DNA from: JAXGZG01 sp050952065
GTDB taxonomy: Bacteria; Bacillota; Sulfobacillia; Fermentithermobacillales; Fermentithermobacillaceae
DNA: 64,000 bases
Direction: 5' to 3'
Assembly: GCA_050952065.1 (NCBI GenBank)
Contig: JBMNKF010000007.1
Location: 62,001 to 126,000 of the forward strand
The notes under the pieces were generated by a model, which did no database searches, was not told where the DNA came from, and was given only the letters and a program-made list of their open reading frames with translations. The position numbers and the translations under genes were made by a program. Below, in pieces: positions 24,909 to 34,625 of this stretch (its first letter is position 1; each line of letters begins with the position of its first letter).

Positions 24909-26325
24909 GTTTGTCAGGCGCCTGAGTGTAAGATGGCATCTTGCCCTGACGTATCTTCTGATTATCTGGGTTACCCTTGCTGTCCTAATGTGGGTGTTTG
25001 CCAGAAGCCTGGAAAAATCGGGGTTGGACGGGCGTAAAGCATATCTGTACGCTCAAGCTCATTTCCTGGCTTCAGCCATTGAATCCAGGGGCGGTCCCGA
25101 CAGAGCATCCATAGCCTCGGTCGGGGGAATCCCCGCGAGAGGTCGGGTCTTGGTAATAGATGATAGAGGAGTGGTGTTGCAGGATTCGGCAGCTGACCCG
25201 GATATTCTGGGAAAGGATCTATCGGGACTGTCGGAAGTTAGAGGCGCCCTGAGTGGTGAACAGATGGCCAACACCTATTACTTGGAAGACGGCACCTATG
25301 TTATGTATCTGGCTGTTCCAGGCGTTTGGGGTTCTGGCACGGGCGCCATATTCATATCCCAGGATCTGAACGACATCTTGAGCCAACATAGGAGCCTTAT
25401 GAGGGCTGTGATCTTGGGAGGGATTGCGGCTTCGCTTGCTGCACTGCTGGTGGCCTGGGTCCTGGCGGGAGTGGTAACGGGTCCTATCACCGAGATGGAG
25501 ACCACTGCAAGGAGGATGTCCGCCGGTAGGCTTGACCTTAGAGTGAAGCCGGGCGGCCCCAGAGAAACCAGGATGCTGGCTGAGTCTTTCAACTCCATGG
25601 CACGAGGGATTGGGGAGTCTCTCAAGAGGCAACAGGAGTTCCTGTTGGCTGCTGCCCATGATCTCAGGTCCCCTCTGGCGGCTGTGAGGGTGCTGGTTGA
25701 GTCGATGCAGATGAAAGCGCCTAACCAAGACGAATTGCCTGAGCTTCTATTGGATATCCGAGGCGAAGTTGACCGGACAATTAGGACCACCGAAGGCATC
25801 TTGAACTTACTCAGGACGGAAGGGCAGTTTCCGGAGGACACTGTCGACCCGCGGGAGATACTGCACGAACTGGTGGAGACGAGGTCGAAGACAGCGGTTG
25901 GGGTGACTGTCACTCTGAAATCCGATTCGGGTAAGTGTCGCATGAGTGCTTTGGCTCTACGCCTAGTGGCCGCCAATCTACTGGAGAACGCCATAAGGTA
26001 TTCGCTTCCAGGCGGACAAGTGGACGTGGAGTGCAGTATACAGGGGAGTGACCTTGTGTTGGTGGTGAAAGACTGCGGTATAGGAATAGACCCCAAGTAC
26101 ATACCCAGGATATTCGACCGTTTCTATAGGGTGGACGAGGCCCGGCAAAAGTCTACGGGCGGTGCGGGGCTGGGCTTGGCGATTGTCAAGGAGGTTTGCG
26201 ACAGGACCAATGCCACCATAAGCGTGGAGAGTGCTCCCGGCCAAGGCTCGACCTTCACTGTGAAGTGGGCCGCGTGCGGGACTGAGGAAACCCCGGAAAA
26301 CCCTGACAGTCGTCTGGAACCCTGA
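24901..26325 (+). CDS. Membrane sensor histidine kinase
   Basis: A 474-residue kinase with two membrane helices (about residues 12-34 and 163-187) flanking an outside sensor domain of about 125 residues that looks like a double-Cache/PAS fold. HAMP (about 188-240), HisKA with the phosphoacceptor H253 in A-A-H-D-L-R-S-P, and HATPase_c (N box in A-N-L-L-E-N-A-I-R-Y, G1 D-C-G-I-G-I, F box, G2 G-A-G-L-G-L) follow. The GTG start at 24901 is chosen from the 8-nt overlap with the regulator and the N-terminal position of the first helix. It should signal to that regulator. The GerMN lipoprotein downstream could be a regulated target or an accessory. Confidence 0.9.
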   Translation: MNRFVRRLSVRWHLALTYLLIIWVTLAVLMWVFARSLEKSGLDGRKAYLYAQAHFLASAIESRGGPDRASIASVGGIPARGRVLVIDDRGVVLQDSAADPDILGKDLSGLSEVRGALSGEQMANTYYLEDGTYVMYLAVPGVWGSGTGAIFISQDLNDILSQHRSLMRAVILGGIAASLAALLVAWVLAGVVTGPITEMETTARRMSAGRLDLRVKPGGPRETRMLAESFNSMARGIGESLKRQQEFLLAAAHDLRSPLAAVRVLVESMQMKAPNQDELPELLLDIRGEVDRTIRTTEGILNLLRTEGQFPEDTVDPREILHELVETRSKTAVGVTVTLKSDSGKCRMSALALRLVAANLLENAIRYSLPGGQVDVECSIQGSDLVLVVKDCGIGIDPKYIPRIFDRFYRVDEARQKSTGGAGLGLAIVKEVCDRTNATISVESAPGQGSTFTVKWAACGTEETPENPDSRLEP

Positions 26326-26462
26326 AAGTCCCACATGTCCCTTGAGATGATACACAACTGTTACGAAACGATAACGCGGCGATACGTTCAGGCGGCACAA
26401 TAAGGCTAACGTCGAGGGTTTGGCATAGGTGTTGGGTCGAAACCGACCGAGGGGGTTATGTC

Positions 26463-27305
26463 GTGAAAAGCGTTAGAAGCGTGAAGAGCATCATCCCTCT
26501 ATTCTTTGCTGGGCCAGTCATCTTGGCCCTGCTGATGTCCGGGTGCCTGCCCAGAGCGTCGGGAGATCCCAGTGACTCAATACCGCCTGTACCATCAAAA
26601 AGTTATGCGGACCTGGTGCTCTTTTTTGGCGATGACCAGGCCATGGAAGTGTTGCCTGAGTACAGGCGCGTGGAGATTCCCAGTGACCCTTCACAGCGCG
26701 AGTCCGAGGCTGTCTTGGCAGTGAAGGAACTCTTATCGGGTCCCAAGGACGCCTTGTTGAGGAAGACTCTTCCGCCCGAAGCCAGACTACTCTCTCTAGA
26801 AGTGACCGACGGCGTTGCCCTGGTCAGCTTCAGTAAGGAGATTCAGACGAAGCATTGGGGTGGGTCCGCAGGGGAAACCATGACAGTGGATTCTCTGGTG
26901 CTCACTCTAACGGGCATCGAAGGTATAGAGAAAGTTCAGATATTGGTGGAAGGCAAGACCATAGACACGATCGCAGGGCATCTGGATGTTTCAAGGCCAT
27001 TCTCCCGACAGATACGTTTGGGCCCCTTCTTTACCAGTGATTATCGGGCTGAGGAACTGCAGAAGCGGGTGGGTGGGGGTCAAGATGCTTGGCGCAAGGA
27101 TTTTCTCGAAGTGGCCAACCGCGAATCCCAATCTCGAGGGCTAAGCCCGGACCTAACGTACAATCCTGTGTCCAGTGGGCAAGGAAAAGCCACCGTGGAA
27201 GCCGTGGGCGAAGATGGGGGCAAGGACTACCAGATCAACCTCGTTCAGCCCCAAAAGCAGGGCGAAGACGGAGTCTGGGTTATTTCGGAGATTAGGGAGA
27301 AGTAG
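26463..27305 (+). CDS. GerMN-domain lipoprotein
   Basis: A 280-residue lipoprotein. A signal sequence ends in the lipobox L-M-S-G-C (C27), so the mature protein is anchored to the outer face of the membrane. A GerMN domain (about residues 45-155) follows, with the typical L-S-G-P, L-P-x-x-A-R-L-L-S-L-x-V-x-D-G-V-A-L-V-S-F and D-S-L-V-L-T-L-T segments. The C-terminal part (about 165-280) is a separate alpha/beta region I do not recognise. GerM is a germination and sporulation protein of Bacillus, and similar lipoproteins often follow two-component genes, as here 137 nt after the kinase. GTG start after GAGGGGG. Confidence 0.78.
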   Translation: MKSVRSVKSIIPLFFAGPVILALLMSGCLPRASGDPSDSIPPVPSKSYADLVLFFGDDQAMEVLPEYRRVEIPSDPSQRESEAVLAVKELLSGPKDALLRKTLPPEARLLSLEVTDGVALVSFSKEIQTKHWGGSAGETMTVDSLVLTLTGIEGIEKVQILVEGKTIDTIAGHLDVSRPFSRQIRLGPFFTSDYRAEELQKRVGGGQDAWRKDFLEVANRESQSRGLSPDLTYNPVSSGQGKATVEAVGEDGGKDYQINLVQPQKQGEDGVWVISEIREK

Positions 27306-27320
27306 AAGACTGGCCTTCCG

Positions 27321-28958
27321 TTACCACAGAAGACGGCAATACCTCCAGAGCATCTCACACACTTCCGCTCGGGTGATGGTGCCCTCAAGGCGAAGGGTAT
27401 TGTCTGGGTAACCTTTCAGGAGTCCTGAAGAAGTTGCCCATGAGGCTACAGCGAGCAACTGGGGGTCCAGCTCCGCCAGATCCGAGAACCTTTCTGTTGC
27501 GTTTGGGCTGCCGTCCGGAGTCGCAGGGCATCCTTTCGCCATCCACATGATTCGAGCCACATCTCCCCGACTACATGGTAGATCTGGTACCCAGGATTGG
27601 TCGGATGGTGAGATCCATCCTTGTGACGCCAGATAGCGCAGGTAGGGGTATGCCCAGTGGCCAGCCGGGCATAGGTCAAAACTTTCGGGATCTGTAGCGG
27701 ATTCCAATTCTTGAGGCTCAGCCATGGCTCGAGAGAAAAGCGCCGCAAACTCGCCTTTGGTTACCTGGCGCTCCGGTCGGAACTTGCCGTCATCGTATCC
27801 CTCAACTATTCCTATCCGGGACATTCTTGCCACCGTAAACCTGGCCCAGTGTCCCCACATGTCCGCGAAAGAGATGGGGAGGACGAACCCTTCCGGATCC
27901 AGATCGGCGCCGAAAGGTCTGGATAGGACGGCAAGGGATGCTATGGCAGATGACTTCTCTTGACCGCTCACCATGTGAGTCTTGCCCCAGACGATCTTGG
28001 TGGGCAGGAACTGTACCTCCCGGATCCCCTTACTGGACACACTGATCCTAAGAATACCTCCTGCTTGGCAAGCCGGGAAATCGTCTCGAGTAGTGAACAC
28101 GAAATTGCCCAGACTATGGGCGGTTACGGTCTCGCCATCGTATCGAATGCCTTGGAGAACGTGGGGATGAGTGCCGATGATGATGTCTGCGCCTGCCTGT
28201 CTCAGAGTCTCCTCCATTCTGACCACCCAGTCTTCGAGCTGGGTCTTTCGCTCCTCTCCCCAGTGTATGAGGACAACGACTATGTCCGCTTCGTTGGACA
28301 AGTCTCTGATCCGGCTCACAATGTTGTCATTCCACTCGCTGTAATCCACAGCCATGCCCGGAGTCTGACCTTTGGCTGCCCAGGCTATCGTGGGCACCAC
28401 CATGTTCGTTGCGAGGAACCCGATCTTGATTCCGTTCTTTTCCAGAATGTGCGGTGCTCTTGCTGAGGCTTCATTTTTGCCCGCGCCAATAGGCACTATT
28501 CCTGCCGCCGAGACGTGCCCGATGGTTTCTAGCATGCATTCGGTTCCAAAATCTAAAGTGTGGTTGTTAGCCAAGGACACCAAGTCGAAACCGGCTTCTA
28601 CTAGACCCTGGACCGATACTGGGTCGGCTCTGAAAGTATAGGATTTGTCAGGCGTAGGTGCGCCTGTAGTCCCCACAGCGCATTCCAAGTTGCCTACGGT
28701 GAAGTCGGCTTCGGCTAGGGTGGCCTTGACGCCTTCCCAGGGGGCCACAGGGCCTTCTCTGGCTATGAGGGTTCCAACTGAACTGGCAAGGAGGATATCG
28801 CCCACGAAGTTCAGAGTCACAGAGGGCTCTTGAGTGCAAATCTCTGCTCTTGGAGCCAGGACCATGCCCGTGAGAAGTGTGACTGACGATACGCTCGCCA
28901 AAACGAGCCAAGCCGCGCCAGTCAATCGACGACTCTTCGCCCTGGTTCCTTCAGTCAT
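27321..28958 (-). CDS. CapA/PgsA-type metallophosphatase-fold protein with SLH domains
   Basis: A 545-residue secreted protein. A signal peptide or anchor (about residues 14-34) is followed by a bacterial capsule synthesis CapA domain (about 45-330) with G-D-I-L-L, N-L-E-C, S-L-A-N-N-H, H-W-G-E and G-T-H-P-H-V-L-Q-G motifs of the calcineurin-like fold. Three S-layer homology repeats (about 365-545) follow, which should tether it to the cell-wall secondary polymer. CapA proteins take part in poly-gamma-glutamate export or attachment; without capB/C here, that role is uncertain. It converges with the GerMN gene, 15 nt apart, with no obvious terminator between. Confidence 0.82.
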   Translation of the reverse strand: MTEGTRAKSRRLTGAAWLVLASVSSVTLLTGMVLAPRAEICTQEPSVTLNFVGDILLASSVGTLIAREGPVAPWEGVKATLAEADFTVGNLECAVGTTGAPTPDKSYTFRADPVSVQGLVEAGFDLVSLANNHTLDFGTECMLETIGHVSAAGIVPIGAGKNEASARAPHILEKNGIKIGFLATNMVVPTIAWAAKGQTPGMAVDYSEWNDNIVSRIRDLSNEADIVVVLIHWGEERKTQLEDWVVRMEETLRQAGADIIIGTHPHVLQGIRYDGETVTAHSLGNFVFTTRDDFPACQAGGILRISVSSKGIREVQFLPTKIVWGKTHMVSGQEKSSAIASLAVLSRPFGADLDPEGFVLPISFADMWGHWARFTVARMSRIGIVEGYDDGKFRPERQVTKGEFAALFSRAMAEPQELESATDPESFDLCPAGHWAYPYLRYLASQGWISPSDQSWVPDLPCSRGDVARIMWMAKGCPATPDGSPNATERFSDLAELDPQLLAVASWATSSGLLKGYPDNTLRLEGTITRAEVCEMLWRYCRLLW

Positions 28959-29169
28959 GGACAGTCACTCCTTTACACCTAAGCGAACGAGAGCCTCTCA
29001 ATAGTGACCTAGATGATCGGGCGTGGAGTCTGTTGCCGGCTGATTCTACGCATCACTTGTCATCTCCTCTGTCTCGACTGTCCACCACTGTATTGTGACG
29101 TCTCTCTAGACAAGATGGTTGCCATGCGCTGCCGGAAGCACTGCAGGCACTCAATTGCCAAAGATTCAT

Positions 29170-29198
29170 TTGACGAGGTGATTGACGTTCGCTATACT
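29170..29198 (+). promoter_or_regulatory. Promoter of the tRNA operon
   Basis: TTGACG (29170-29175) and TATACT (29193-29198) are separated by 17 nt. The start point would be about 29205, 30 nt before the first tRNA. The rest of the 276-nt region between 28958 and 29235 shows no gene. Confidence 0.75.
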
Positions 29199-29234
29199 AG
29201 GAATCGACGTCGGTCCGCAACCGGGCTGGATTCA

Positions 29235-29309
29235 GGGCGAATAGCTCAGCGGGAGAGCACCTGCCTTACACGCAGGGGGTCACAGGTTCAAACCCTGTTT
29301 CGCCCACCA
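29235..29309 (+). tRNA. tRNA-Val (anticodon TAC)
   Basis: A full cloverleaf with the acceptor pair GGGCGAA/TTCGCCC, anticodon loop C-T-T-A-C-A-C, GGTTCAAAC T-loop and encoded CCA end. The first of six tRNA genes in one transcript. Confidence 0.93.
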
Positions 29310-29319
29310 TAGAGAACGC

Positions 29320-29397
29320 GGAGGCGTGGTGTAGCTGGCCTAACATACGTGCCTGTCACGCACGAGACCGTGGGTTCGAATCCCATCGCCTCCGCCA
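29320..29397 (+). tRNA. tRNA-Asp (anticodon GTC)
   Basis: The acceptor is GGAGGCG/CGCCTCC with discriminator G and encoded CCA. The anticodon loop C-T-G-T-C-A-C reads GTC. Confidence 0.93.
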
Positions 29398-29433
29398 CCT
29401 TAAGTTAGACAGTCTCGGTTCAGACGAGGTCTT

Positions 29434-29509
<76 letters not shown>

Positions 29510-29515
29510 TGGCTA

Positions 29516-29590
29516 GCGGAAGTGGCTCAGTGGTAGAGCATCGCCTTGCCAAGGCGAGGGCCGCGGGTTCGAATCCCGTCTTCCGCTCCA
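29516..29590 (+). tRNA. tRNA-Gly (anticodon GCC)
   Basis: The acceptor is GCGGAAG/CTTCCGC with an encoded TCCA end. The anticodon loop T-T-G-C-C-A-A reads GCC. Confidence 0.93.
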
Positions 29591-29601
29591 TTTGTCATCA
29601 T

Positions 29602-29675
29602 GGCGAGATAGCCAAGCGGTAAGGCAGGGGTCTGCAAAACCCTCATCCCCGGTTCGAGTCCGGGTCTCGCCTCCA
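29602..29675 (+). tRNA. tRNA-Cys (anticodon GCA)
   Basis: The acceptor is GGCGAGA/TCTCGCC with an encoded TCCA end. The anticodon loop C-T-G-C-A-A-A reads GCA. Confidence 0.93.
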
Positions 29676-29682
29676 AGGGCGT

Positions 29683-29759
<77 letters not shown>

Positions 29760-29763
29760 GAGA

Positions 29764-29790
29764 AAACAGCCGCTCGAAGAGCGGTTTTTT
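29764..29790 (+). terminator. Rho-independent terminator of the tRNA operon
   Basis: An A-rich lead-in is followed by CCGCTC-GAA-GAGCGG and six T residues (29785-29790), a textbook intrinsic terminator directly after the last tRNA. Confidence 0.92.
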
Positions 29791-29968
29791 GTTTGTCAAC
29801 TCAATGCGCCAGTACCACGAAACCACACTTCAATGCAGTCTCGCTGCAATTGGGAGTCCGTTGCTCCACGTCATGGAGAGGAAGAGGCATATTGATTAGT
29901 ACGGGACGAGAAGAACCAATGGAAAGTCCTGGTCAACGCCATGGAGCGCATACTGGGGAGGGAACTAA

Positions 29969-30691
29969 GTGAGCAATCCTAAATGGATGGAGGATTACGT
30001 CAACGACATCCTTGTGGATGTAGACGACGCCTCCTATCATCGGAGAGCAAAAGCTCAGTTGACGGACCATCTGTCCGAAGAGTACCAGGTCTTGGTTGAT
30101 CGGGGATATAAACCGGAAGAAGCCAGAGCCAAGGCAATTGAGCAGATGGGTGGCGTAGAGAGTCTACGGAAGGACTACAAAGTGGCCTGCTTACATGTAG
30201 TATCTTCTCGCAGAGGGTATTACTTCTGGCATGTCTTGATCGGGTGTTTGTTAATGGCTATCACCTACGTAGCGTCCCTTTGCTGTCTTGCTGCAGCAGG
30301 TTACACTTATGATGCACGCCCAGGAACTCCTATCATCGGTAATCCCAAGGCTCTTCTGCTGTTCAGATGCATACTGTTCATAGTTCCGTTCGGCGTAGGA
30401 GCTCTGTACTTTCGAAAGGCGTTCAGGTATCGGCCAGATCGTTCGGTAGCCATCACATCCGCGCTCTTGTTTGCTTGGGCCGGCGAGAAAGCTGCCATAC
30501 TGGGGCTCAGTTCTCTTATATACGATGTAAGCATATGGAGACTGCCCGAACTGATAGACAGGATCAGCGGAGGGGGCGATCAAACAGCGCCTTGGTTCAC
30601 TGTGAAGTACATACTGGCCACAATGATTGGCTGTATTGTTCTCGGCTTGGTCTCAGACTTTGAGAAACGGAGGAGTGAGTGTCGCAGATAG
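29969..30691 (+). CDS. Membrane protein with permease-prefix/HAAS-like N-terminal domain
   Basis: A 240-residue protein. The N-terminal 70 residues are a helical module (H-L-S-E-E-Y-Q-V-L-V-D-R-G-Y-K-P-E-E-A-R-A-K-A-I-E-Q-M-G) typical of permease-prefix and DUF1700/HAAS-like domains. Such proteins are often encoded with PadR regulators, but none is found here. Four hydrophobic segments follow (about 90-112, 128-146, 158-178 and 212-232). GTG start with GGAGGG 7 nt upstream. A separate transcript is expected after the tRNA terminator. Function unknown. Confidence 0.62.
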   Translation: MSNPKWMEDYVNDILVDVDDASYHRRAKAQLTDHLSEEYQVLVDRGYKPEEARAKAIEQMGGVESLRKDYKVACLHVVSSRRGYYFWHVLIGCLLMAITYVASLCCLAAAGYTYDARPGTPIIGNPKALLLFRCILFIVPFGVGALYFRKAFRYRPDRSVAITSALLFAWAGEKAAILGLSSLIYDVSIWRLPELIDRISGGGDQTAPWFTVKYILATMIGCIVLGLVSDFEKRRSECRR

Positions 30692-30875
30692 AAGTCTTTT
30701 GCCACTTTGACTATGGCTTCCAAGGAGCGTCAGAAGCATGTGGCAACTTGTGACCTCAAATATCTCCTGATCACGGCAACGACCCAGTACCTGCAGGCTT
30801 CGTACGGTAGTATCGATGTGTATGGACAGGCATGTGATTGCTTCAGAGCACAAGACAGACCGGAGGAGGAGCAAT

Positions 30876-31703
30876 GTGGTTTTCATCTCATGGAATATCG
30901 ATTCGCTAAATGCGGCACTAACGGGAAATTCACCACGTGCTTTGTTGTCTCGAACTGTACTGAATACTGTCAAGGAGCAAAAACCAGAGGCTATTGCCCT
31001 ACAGGAGACGAAGTTGGCTAGTGATGGTCCCACCAAGAAGCACCTAGAGGTGCTTAAGGATATGTTTCCGGACTATGAGATAATCTGGAACTGCTCAGTG
31101 AAACCGGCGCGCGAGGGATATGCGGGTACTATGTTCTTGTATAGGGACTACCTGACGCCATCTGTCACTTTTCCCGTAATCGGAGCTCCAGGCACCATGG
31201 ATGCCGAAGGTCGAATCATCACGCTGGAGTTTCAGGATTTTTACTTGACGCAAGTATACACGCCCAACGCAGGGGACGACTTGAGCCGCCTCGAAGAGCG
31301 CCAGATCTGGGACATCAAGTATGCCGATTATTTGGAAGCCCTGGACAAAAACAAGCCGGTTATTGCGTCGGGTGATTTCAACGTAGCACACCGAGAGATA
31401 GACCTGGCGCATCCCAACAATAACCGTCGTTCAGCAGGCTTTACTGATGAGGAACGTGAGGGTTTTACCAACCTTCTTGCAAGGGGGTTCACAGATACTT
31501 TTCGTCACCTACACGGGGAGGTAACCGGGGTTTATTCTTGGTGGGCTCAACGTGCTAAGACAAGCAAGATCAACAACTCCGGCTGGAGAATCGACTACTG
31601 GATAGTGAGCAACCGCATCGTCGGTAGGGTGATCAGATCTGAAATGCTTGATTCAGGTCCAAGACAAGACCACACTCCGGTGTTACTTGAGATCGACCTA
31701 TAG
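30876..31703 (+). CDS. xth: Exodeoxyribonuclease III (AP endonuclease)
   Basis: A 275-residue protein of the ExoIII/ExoA family, which nicks DNA at abasic sites and removes 3' blocking groups in base excision repair. The N-terminus V-V-F-I-S-W-N-I-D-S-L is the family start. The Mg-binding L-Q-E-T-K, the G-D-F-N-V-A-H motif and the C-terminal W-R-I-D-Y...D-H-T-P-V (catalytic aspartate and histidine) are all present. An upstream in-frame extension to 30816 is rejected because GTG 30876 has GGAGGAGG 6 nt before it. The neighbouring fragment of another base-excision enzyme, MutM, suggests a former repair gene pair. Confidence 0.9.
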   Translation: MVFISWNIDSLNAALTGNSPRALLSRTVLNTVKEQKPEAIALQETKLASDGPTKKHLEVLKDMFPDYEIIWNCSVKPAREGYAGTMFLYRDYLTPSVTFPVIGAPGTMDAEGRIITLEFQDFYLTQVYTPNAGDDLSRLEERQIWDIKYADYLEALDKNKPVIASGDFNVAHREIDLAHPNNNRRSAGFTDEEREGFTNLLARGFTDTFRHLHGEVTGVYSWWAQRAKTSKINNSGWRIDYWIVSNRIVGRVIRSEMLDSGPRQDHTPVLLEIDL

Positions 31704-31809
31704 AACGAGTTGGACGTTGACAGTGATGGTAGGCTGGCACTCCAGAAAGGCCGTCTCTAACTTGACAGACAGGTTCGTTTTTCATAGCTGTTAGCGTCTC
31801 GGAGGGCGT

Positions 31810-32394
31810 TCAGCGAAAGTCTCGTGGTGCCATGGACCGCAATTGTTCCAGATCTTCTAAGGTCGTTGGCCAGTCGTCCTTCAGGAGCCGCGACAGTGAT
31901 CGGTCGGCGAGTGCCCTCCCTCTCGTTTGGCACTCGGGGCAGTAGTTTGCCTCGTTTTCGGCGTAAACGATCCGTTGGACCGGTGAACCGCAGATAGGGC
32001 AGGGTTGCCCGTATTTGCCGTGGACAGCCATCTCGAGATGAAAAGCGGTGACCTTTTCGGGGATGGTCGCACCTGCTTGCTCCCGCAGCCTGCCTATCCA
32101 CTCAGACAGCACTTCCTTGCATGCCCCATGGAGCCCCACGATTTCGTGCGCTTCGAGGCTACGTGTAAGCGCAAACGGAGAGAGCCTCGCCCTGTGCAGG
32201 ATTTCATCAGAGTAGGCGTTTCCGATTCCGTCTACGACCGTAGAGTCGGTCAGAGCCCGCTTCAAAGTACGATTCTGACGCGTCATGGCTTTGCGGAAGC
32301 CATCGGAGCTGCAACTGAAGATGTCAATCCCTCCCCGATCGAACACCTTAAGTCCGTTTCTGCCCTTCACGAGGTGAAGCGAGGCACGGCGTCT
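31810..32394 (-). pseudogene. 3' fragment of a MutM/Nei-type DNA glycosylase gene
   Basis: About 195 codons encode only the middle and C-terminal parts of a formamidopyrimidine-DNA glycosylase: the R-R-A-S-L-H-L segment, the helix-two-turn-helix (L-T-D-S-T-V-V-D-G-I-G-N-A-Y-S-D-E-I-L) and the zinc finger (C-P-I-C...C-P-E-C). The N-terminal catalytic domain with the essential P-E-L-P-E start is missing. Upstream in this frame a TAG stop lies at 32400-32398, and beyond it the sequence belongs to a DUF4332-like gene in another frame. No initiation site of quality is present, so the fragment is probably dead. The loss involved a deletion or rearrangement joining two genes, separate from the IS insertion about 70 nt away. 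Confidence 0.75.
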
Positions 32395-32589
32395 CGGCTA
32401 GCTCGGCCCTTCCCTTCTTGGTTGCACATGCCTCTAGCAGCGCTTCGACCGACTTCACCCCTGCGGTGTTACGGCCGGTTGTAAAATCCGCCATTAGGGC
32501 CGGATGAAAAATCCCCCACCCCCTCGAAGAAGCACTCCGTAACGAGCCAAGTTTCGGAGGTGCGATTCTTGCTAGGAGGCGGGGAAACT

Positions 32590-33795
32590 TTGGATATCAA
32601 ACTCATGCGCAGCCAAGGACTCAGCATCAGGGAGATCTCTAGGCGGACCGGCAGAGACCGGAAGACCATCGCCAAGTATCTCCAGTGCCAAGAACTGCCC
32701 AAGTACAAACCCAGGCCACCGCGGCCGTCCAAACTGGATCCCTACAAAGACTACCTTAGAGCCAGGATGGCCGAGGGCGTGTTCAACGCCAACCGCCTGT
32801 TTAACGAGATCAAGTCTCTCGGGTACTCCGGCGGTAAGACAATTCTCAAAGACTTCCTAAAACCCTTCCGTCCTTTGCAAAAAGCCCAGGCTGTCTCACG
32901 GTTTGAGACCAAGCCCGGGGAGCAAGCCCAAGTAGACTTCGGTGTGTTCAAGTACGAAGAACAGGGCCGTGAGCGGAAGATCTACGCCTTTATCATGGTG
33001 ATGAGTTACTCGAGGGCGATGTATGTGGAGTTTGTGGACAGGCAGGACACAGCTACACTGATACGGTGCCACATCCATGCCTTCGAGTACTTCGGAGGGG
33101 TGCCTGAACACATCCTGTACGACAACCTCAAGCCGGTAGTGCTTGGACGGGATGAAGGTGGTCAACCGGTGTGGAACCAGAGGTTTCTAGACTTTGCCCT
33201 GGTAGCCGGCTTCTACCCTAAAGCCTGCCGGCCTTACAGGGCCCAGACCAAAGGCCGGGTCGAAAGAGCGATCCGTTACCTCAGGCAGAGTTTCTGGCCG
33301 GGGCTTAGGTTTTTCGGCCTGGAAGACTTGAACGCTCAAGTTAGGGCATGGTGTGATGCCGTTGCAAACAAGAGAGTCCACGGTACTACTCAGAAGAGAC
33401 CTTGCGACCTCTTGGCTGAGGAAAACCTTCATGCCTTGCCAGATAGGGCAGCGTTGGTGGTTTTTCTCGCTGAGGAGCGCAAGGTCAGTCGGGACGGGTT
33501 CGTGAGTTTCGGCGGAAGCAGGTACGGAGTGCCTTGGGCTTTCGCTGGGAAGACGGTGGAAGTCAGGGAGAACGGCTACCACGTTGAGGTGTACTCGGGA
33601 GGGGCAAGAGTGGCTGTCCACCCCAAGGCGCTGGTACCGGGGACCGTTGTGCCCCTAGCAGGCCAGTGGGACGGCGTACCTCTCGGTACCGACCGAAAGC
33701 CAAGACAAGTGTTGGCCACACGAGTAGAGAGCCCCGAGGTTGAAGTGAGGCCTCTCAGAACCTACGAAGTCTTGGCGGAGGTGAGCAGCACGTGA
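32590..33795 (+). CDS. istA: IS21-family transposase IstA
   Basis: A transposase of about 401 residues. An N-terminal helix-turn-helix (G-L-S-I-R-E-I-S-R-R-T-G-R-D-R-K-T-I-A-K-Y-L) binds element ends. The RNase H-like catalytic core shows its first aspartate in Q-V-D-F-G, the second in Y-D-N-L-K and the glutamate in G-R-V-E-R-A-I. A C-terminal beta-barrel-like region follows. The start is placed at TTG 32590 because AGGAGGCGGGG lies 5-8 nt upstream; GTG 32560 extends the frame by ten residues. It overlaps istB by 4 nt. Confidence 0.9.
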   Translation: MDIKLMRSQGLSIREISRRTGRDRKTIAKYLQCQELPKYKPRPPRPSKLDPYKDYLRARMAEGVFNANRLFNEIKSLGYSGGKTILKDFLKPFRPLQKAQAVSRFETKPGEQAQVDFGVFKYEEQGRERKIYAFIMVMSYSRAMYVEFVDRQDTATLIRCHIHAFEYFGGVPEHILYDNLKPVVLGRDEGGQPVWNQRFLDFALVAGFYPKACRPYRAQTKGRVERAIRYLRQSFWPGLRFFGLEDLNAQVRAWCDAVANKRVHGTTQKRPCDLLAEENLHALPDRAALVVFLAEERKVSRDGFVSFGGSRYGVPWAFAGKTVEVRENGYHVEVYSGGARVAVHPKALVPGTVVPLAGQWDGVPLGTDRKPRQVLATRVESPEVEVRPLRTYEVLAEVSST

Positions 33796-34625
33796 TAGCC
33801 GTCGAAAAAGCCCGCCAGCAACTACTTGATTTAGGTCTAAGCCAGGCCGCGAGCATCTTGGACAGCAGGTTGGAAGCTGCCTCTCAGAAAGACCTCACAT
33901 ACGCGGACTTCCTGACTGACCTTCTTGACACCGAACTGGCTGCTCGAAGAGAGAGGTACATAACAGCGAGAACCAGGCTAGCCCACCTGCCCTTTCACAA
34001 AACGCTGGACCAATTCGATTTCTCCTTCCAGCCCTCCATCGACGAGAGGCAGGTGAGGGAACTCGCGACACTCACCTTTGTGCAGGAAGCGTCCAACATC
34101 ATTCTGCTGGGACCTCCCGGGGTTGGGAAAACCCATTTGGCAGTCGCTCTAGGCATCGAGGCCATCCGACAAGGAGTCGGTGTGTACTTCGTCACTGCTC
34201 ACACTTTAGTGGAAGACCTGAAGAGAGCTTACGCCGACAACAGGCTCGACAGGAGGATGAGAGTCTACATCGCGCCCAAAGTGCTGATCATTGACGAGGT
34301 AGGTTACCGGCCCTTCGATTCTGTGGGCGCAGCCATGCTCTTTCAGCTGGTGTCTGCCAGGTACGAACGCGGGGCGATTATCTTGACCTCAAACAAAGGG
34401 TTTGGAGAGTGGGGTGAGATATTCGGAGACACAGTAGTGGCCACAGCGATCCTGGACCGCCTGCTTCATCACTCCCACATCATCAACATCCGAGGCGAGA
34501 GTTGGCGGCTCAGGGAGAAGAAGCGAGCCGGTCTGTTCGGAACCACCTATTCACGACCGGCCGTGAAGTCTGGGGTGGGGGAAAATTCAACCGGCCAAAG
34601 TGGAGGAATTTTCGACCGGCCTTGA
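33792..34625 (+). CDS. istB: IS21-family ATP-binding helper IstB
   Basis: A 277-residue DnaC-like AAA+ ATPase that helps IstA select target DNA. Walker A is G-P-P-G-V-G-K-T (about 104-111), Walker B V-L-I-I-D-E-V-G, and sensor I I-L-T-S-N-K. The GTG start overlaps the istA stop (GTGA). The last 18 codons lie inside the right inverted repeat, so the protein tail and the DNA end share sequence, and the stop is the TGA within the terminal TTGACA. Confidence 0.9.
   Translation: MIAVEKARQQLLDLGLSQAASILDSRLEAASQKDLTYADFLTDLLDTELAARRERYITARTRLAHLPFHKTLDQFDFSFQPSIDERQVRELATLTFVQEASNIILLGPPGVGKTHLAVALGIEAIRQGVGVYFVTAHTLVEDLKRAYADNRLDRRMRVYIAPKVLIIDEVGYRPFDSVGAAMLFQLVSARYERGAIILTSNKGFGEWGEIFGDTVVATAILDRLLHHSHIINIRGESWRLREKKRAGLFGTTYSRPAVKSGVGENSTGQSGGIFDRP

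Noticed and set aside
29013..29312. Open frame of 99 codons overlapping the first tRNA
   Set aside because: It runs through the tRNA promoter and tRNA-Val gene and has no protein-like features.
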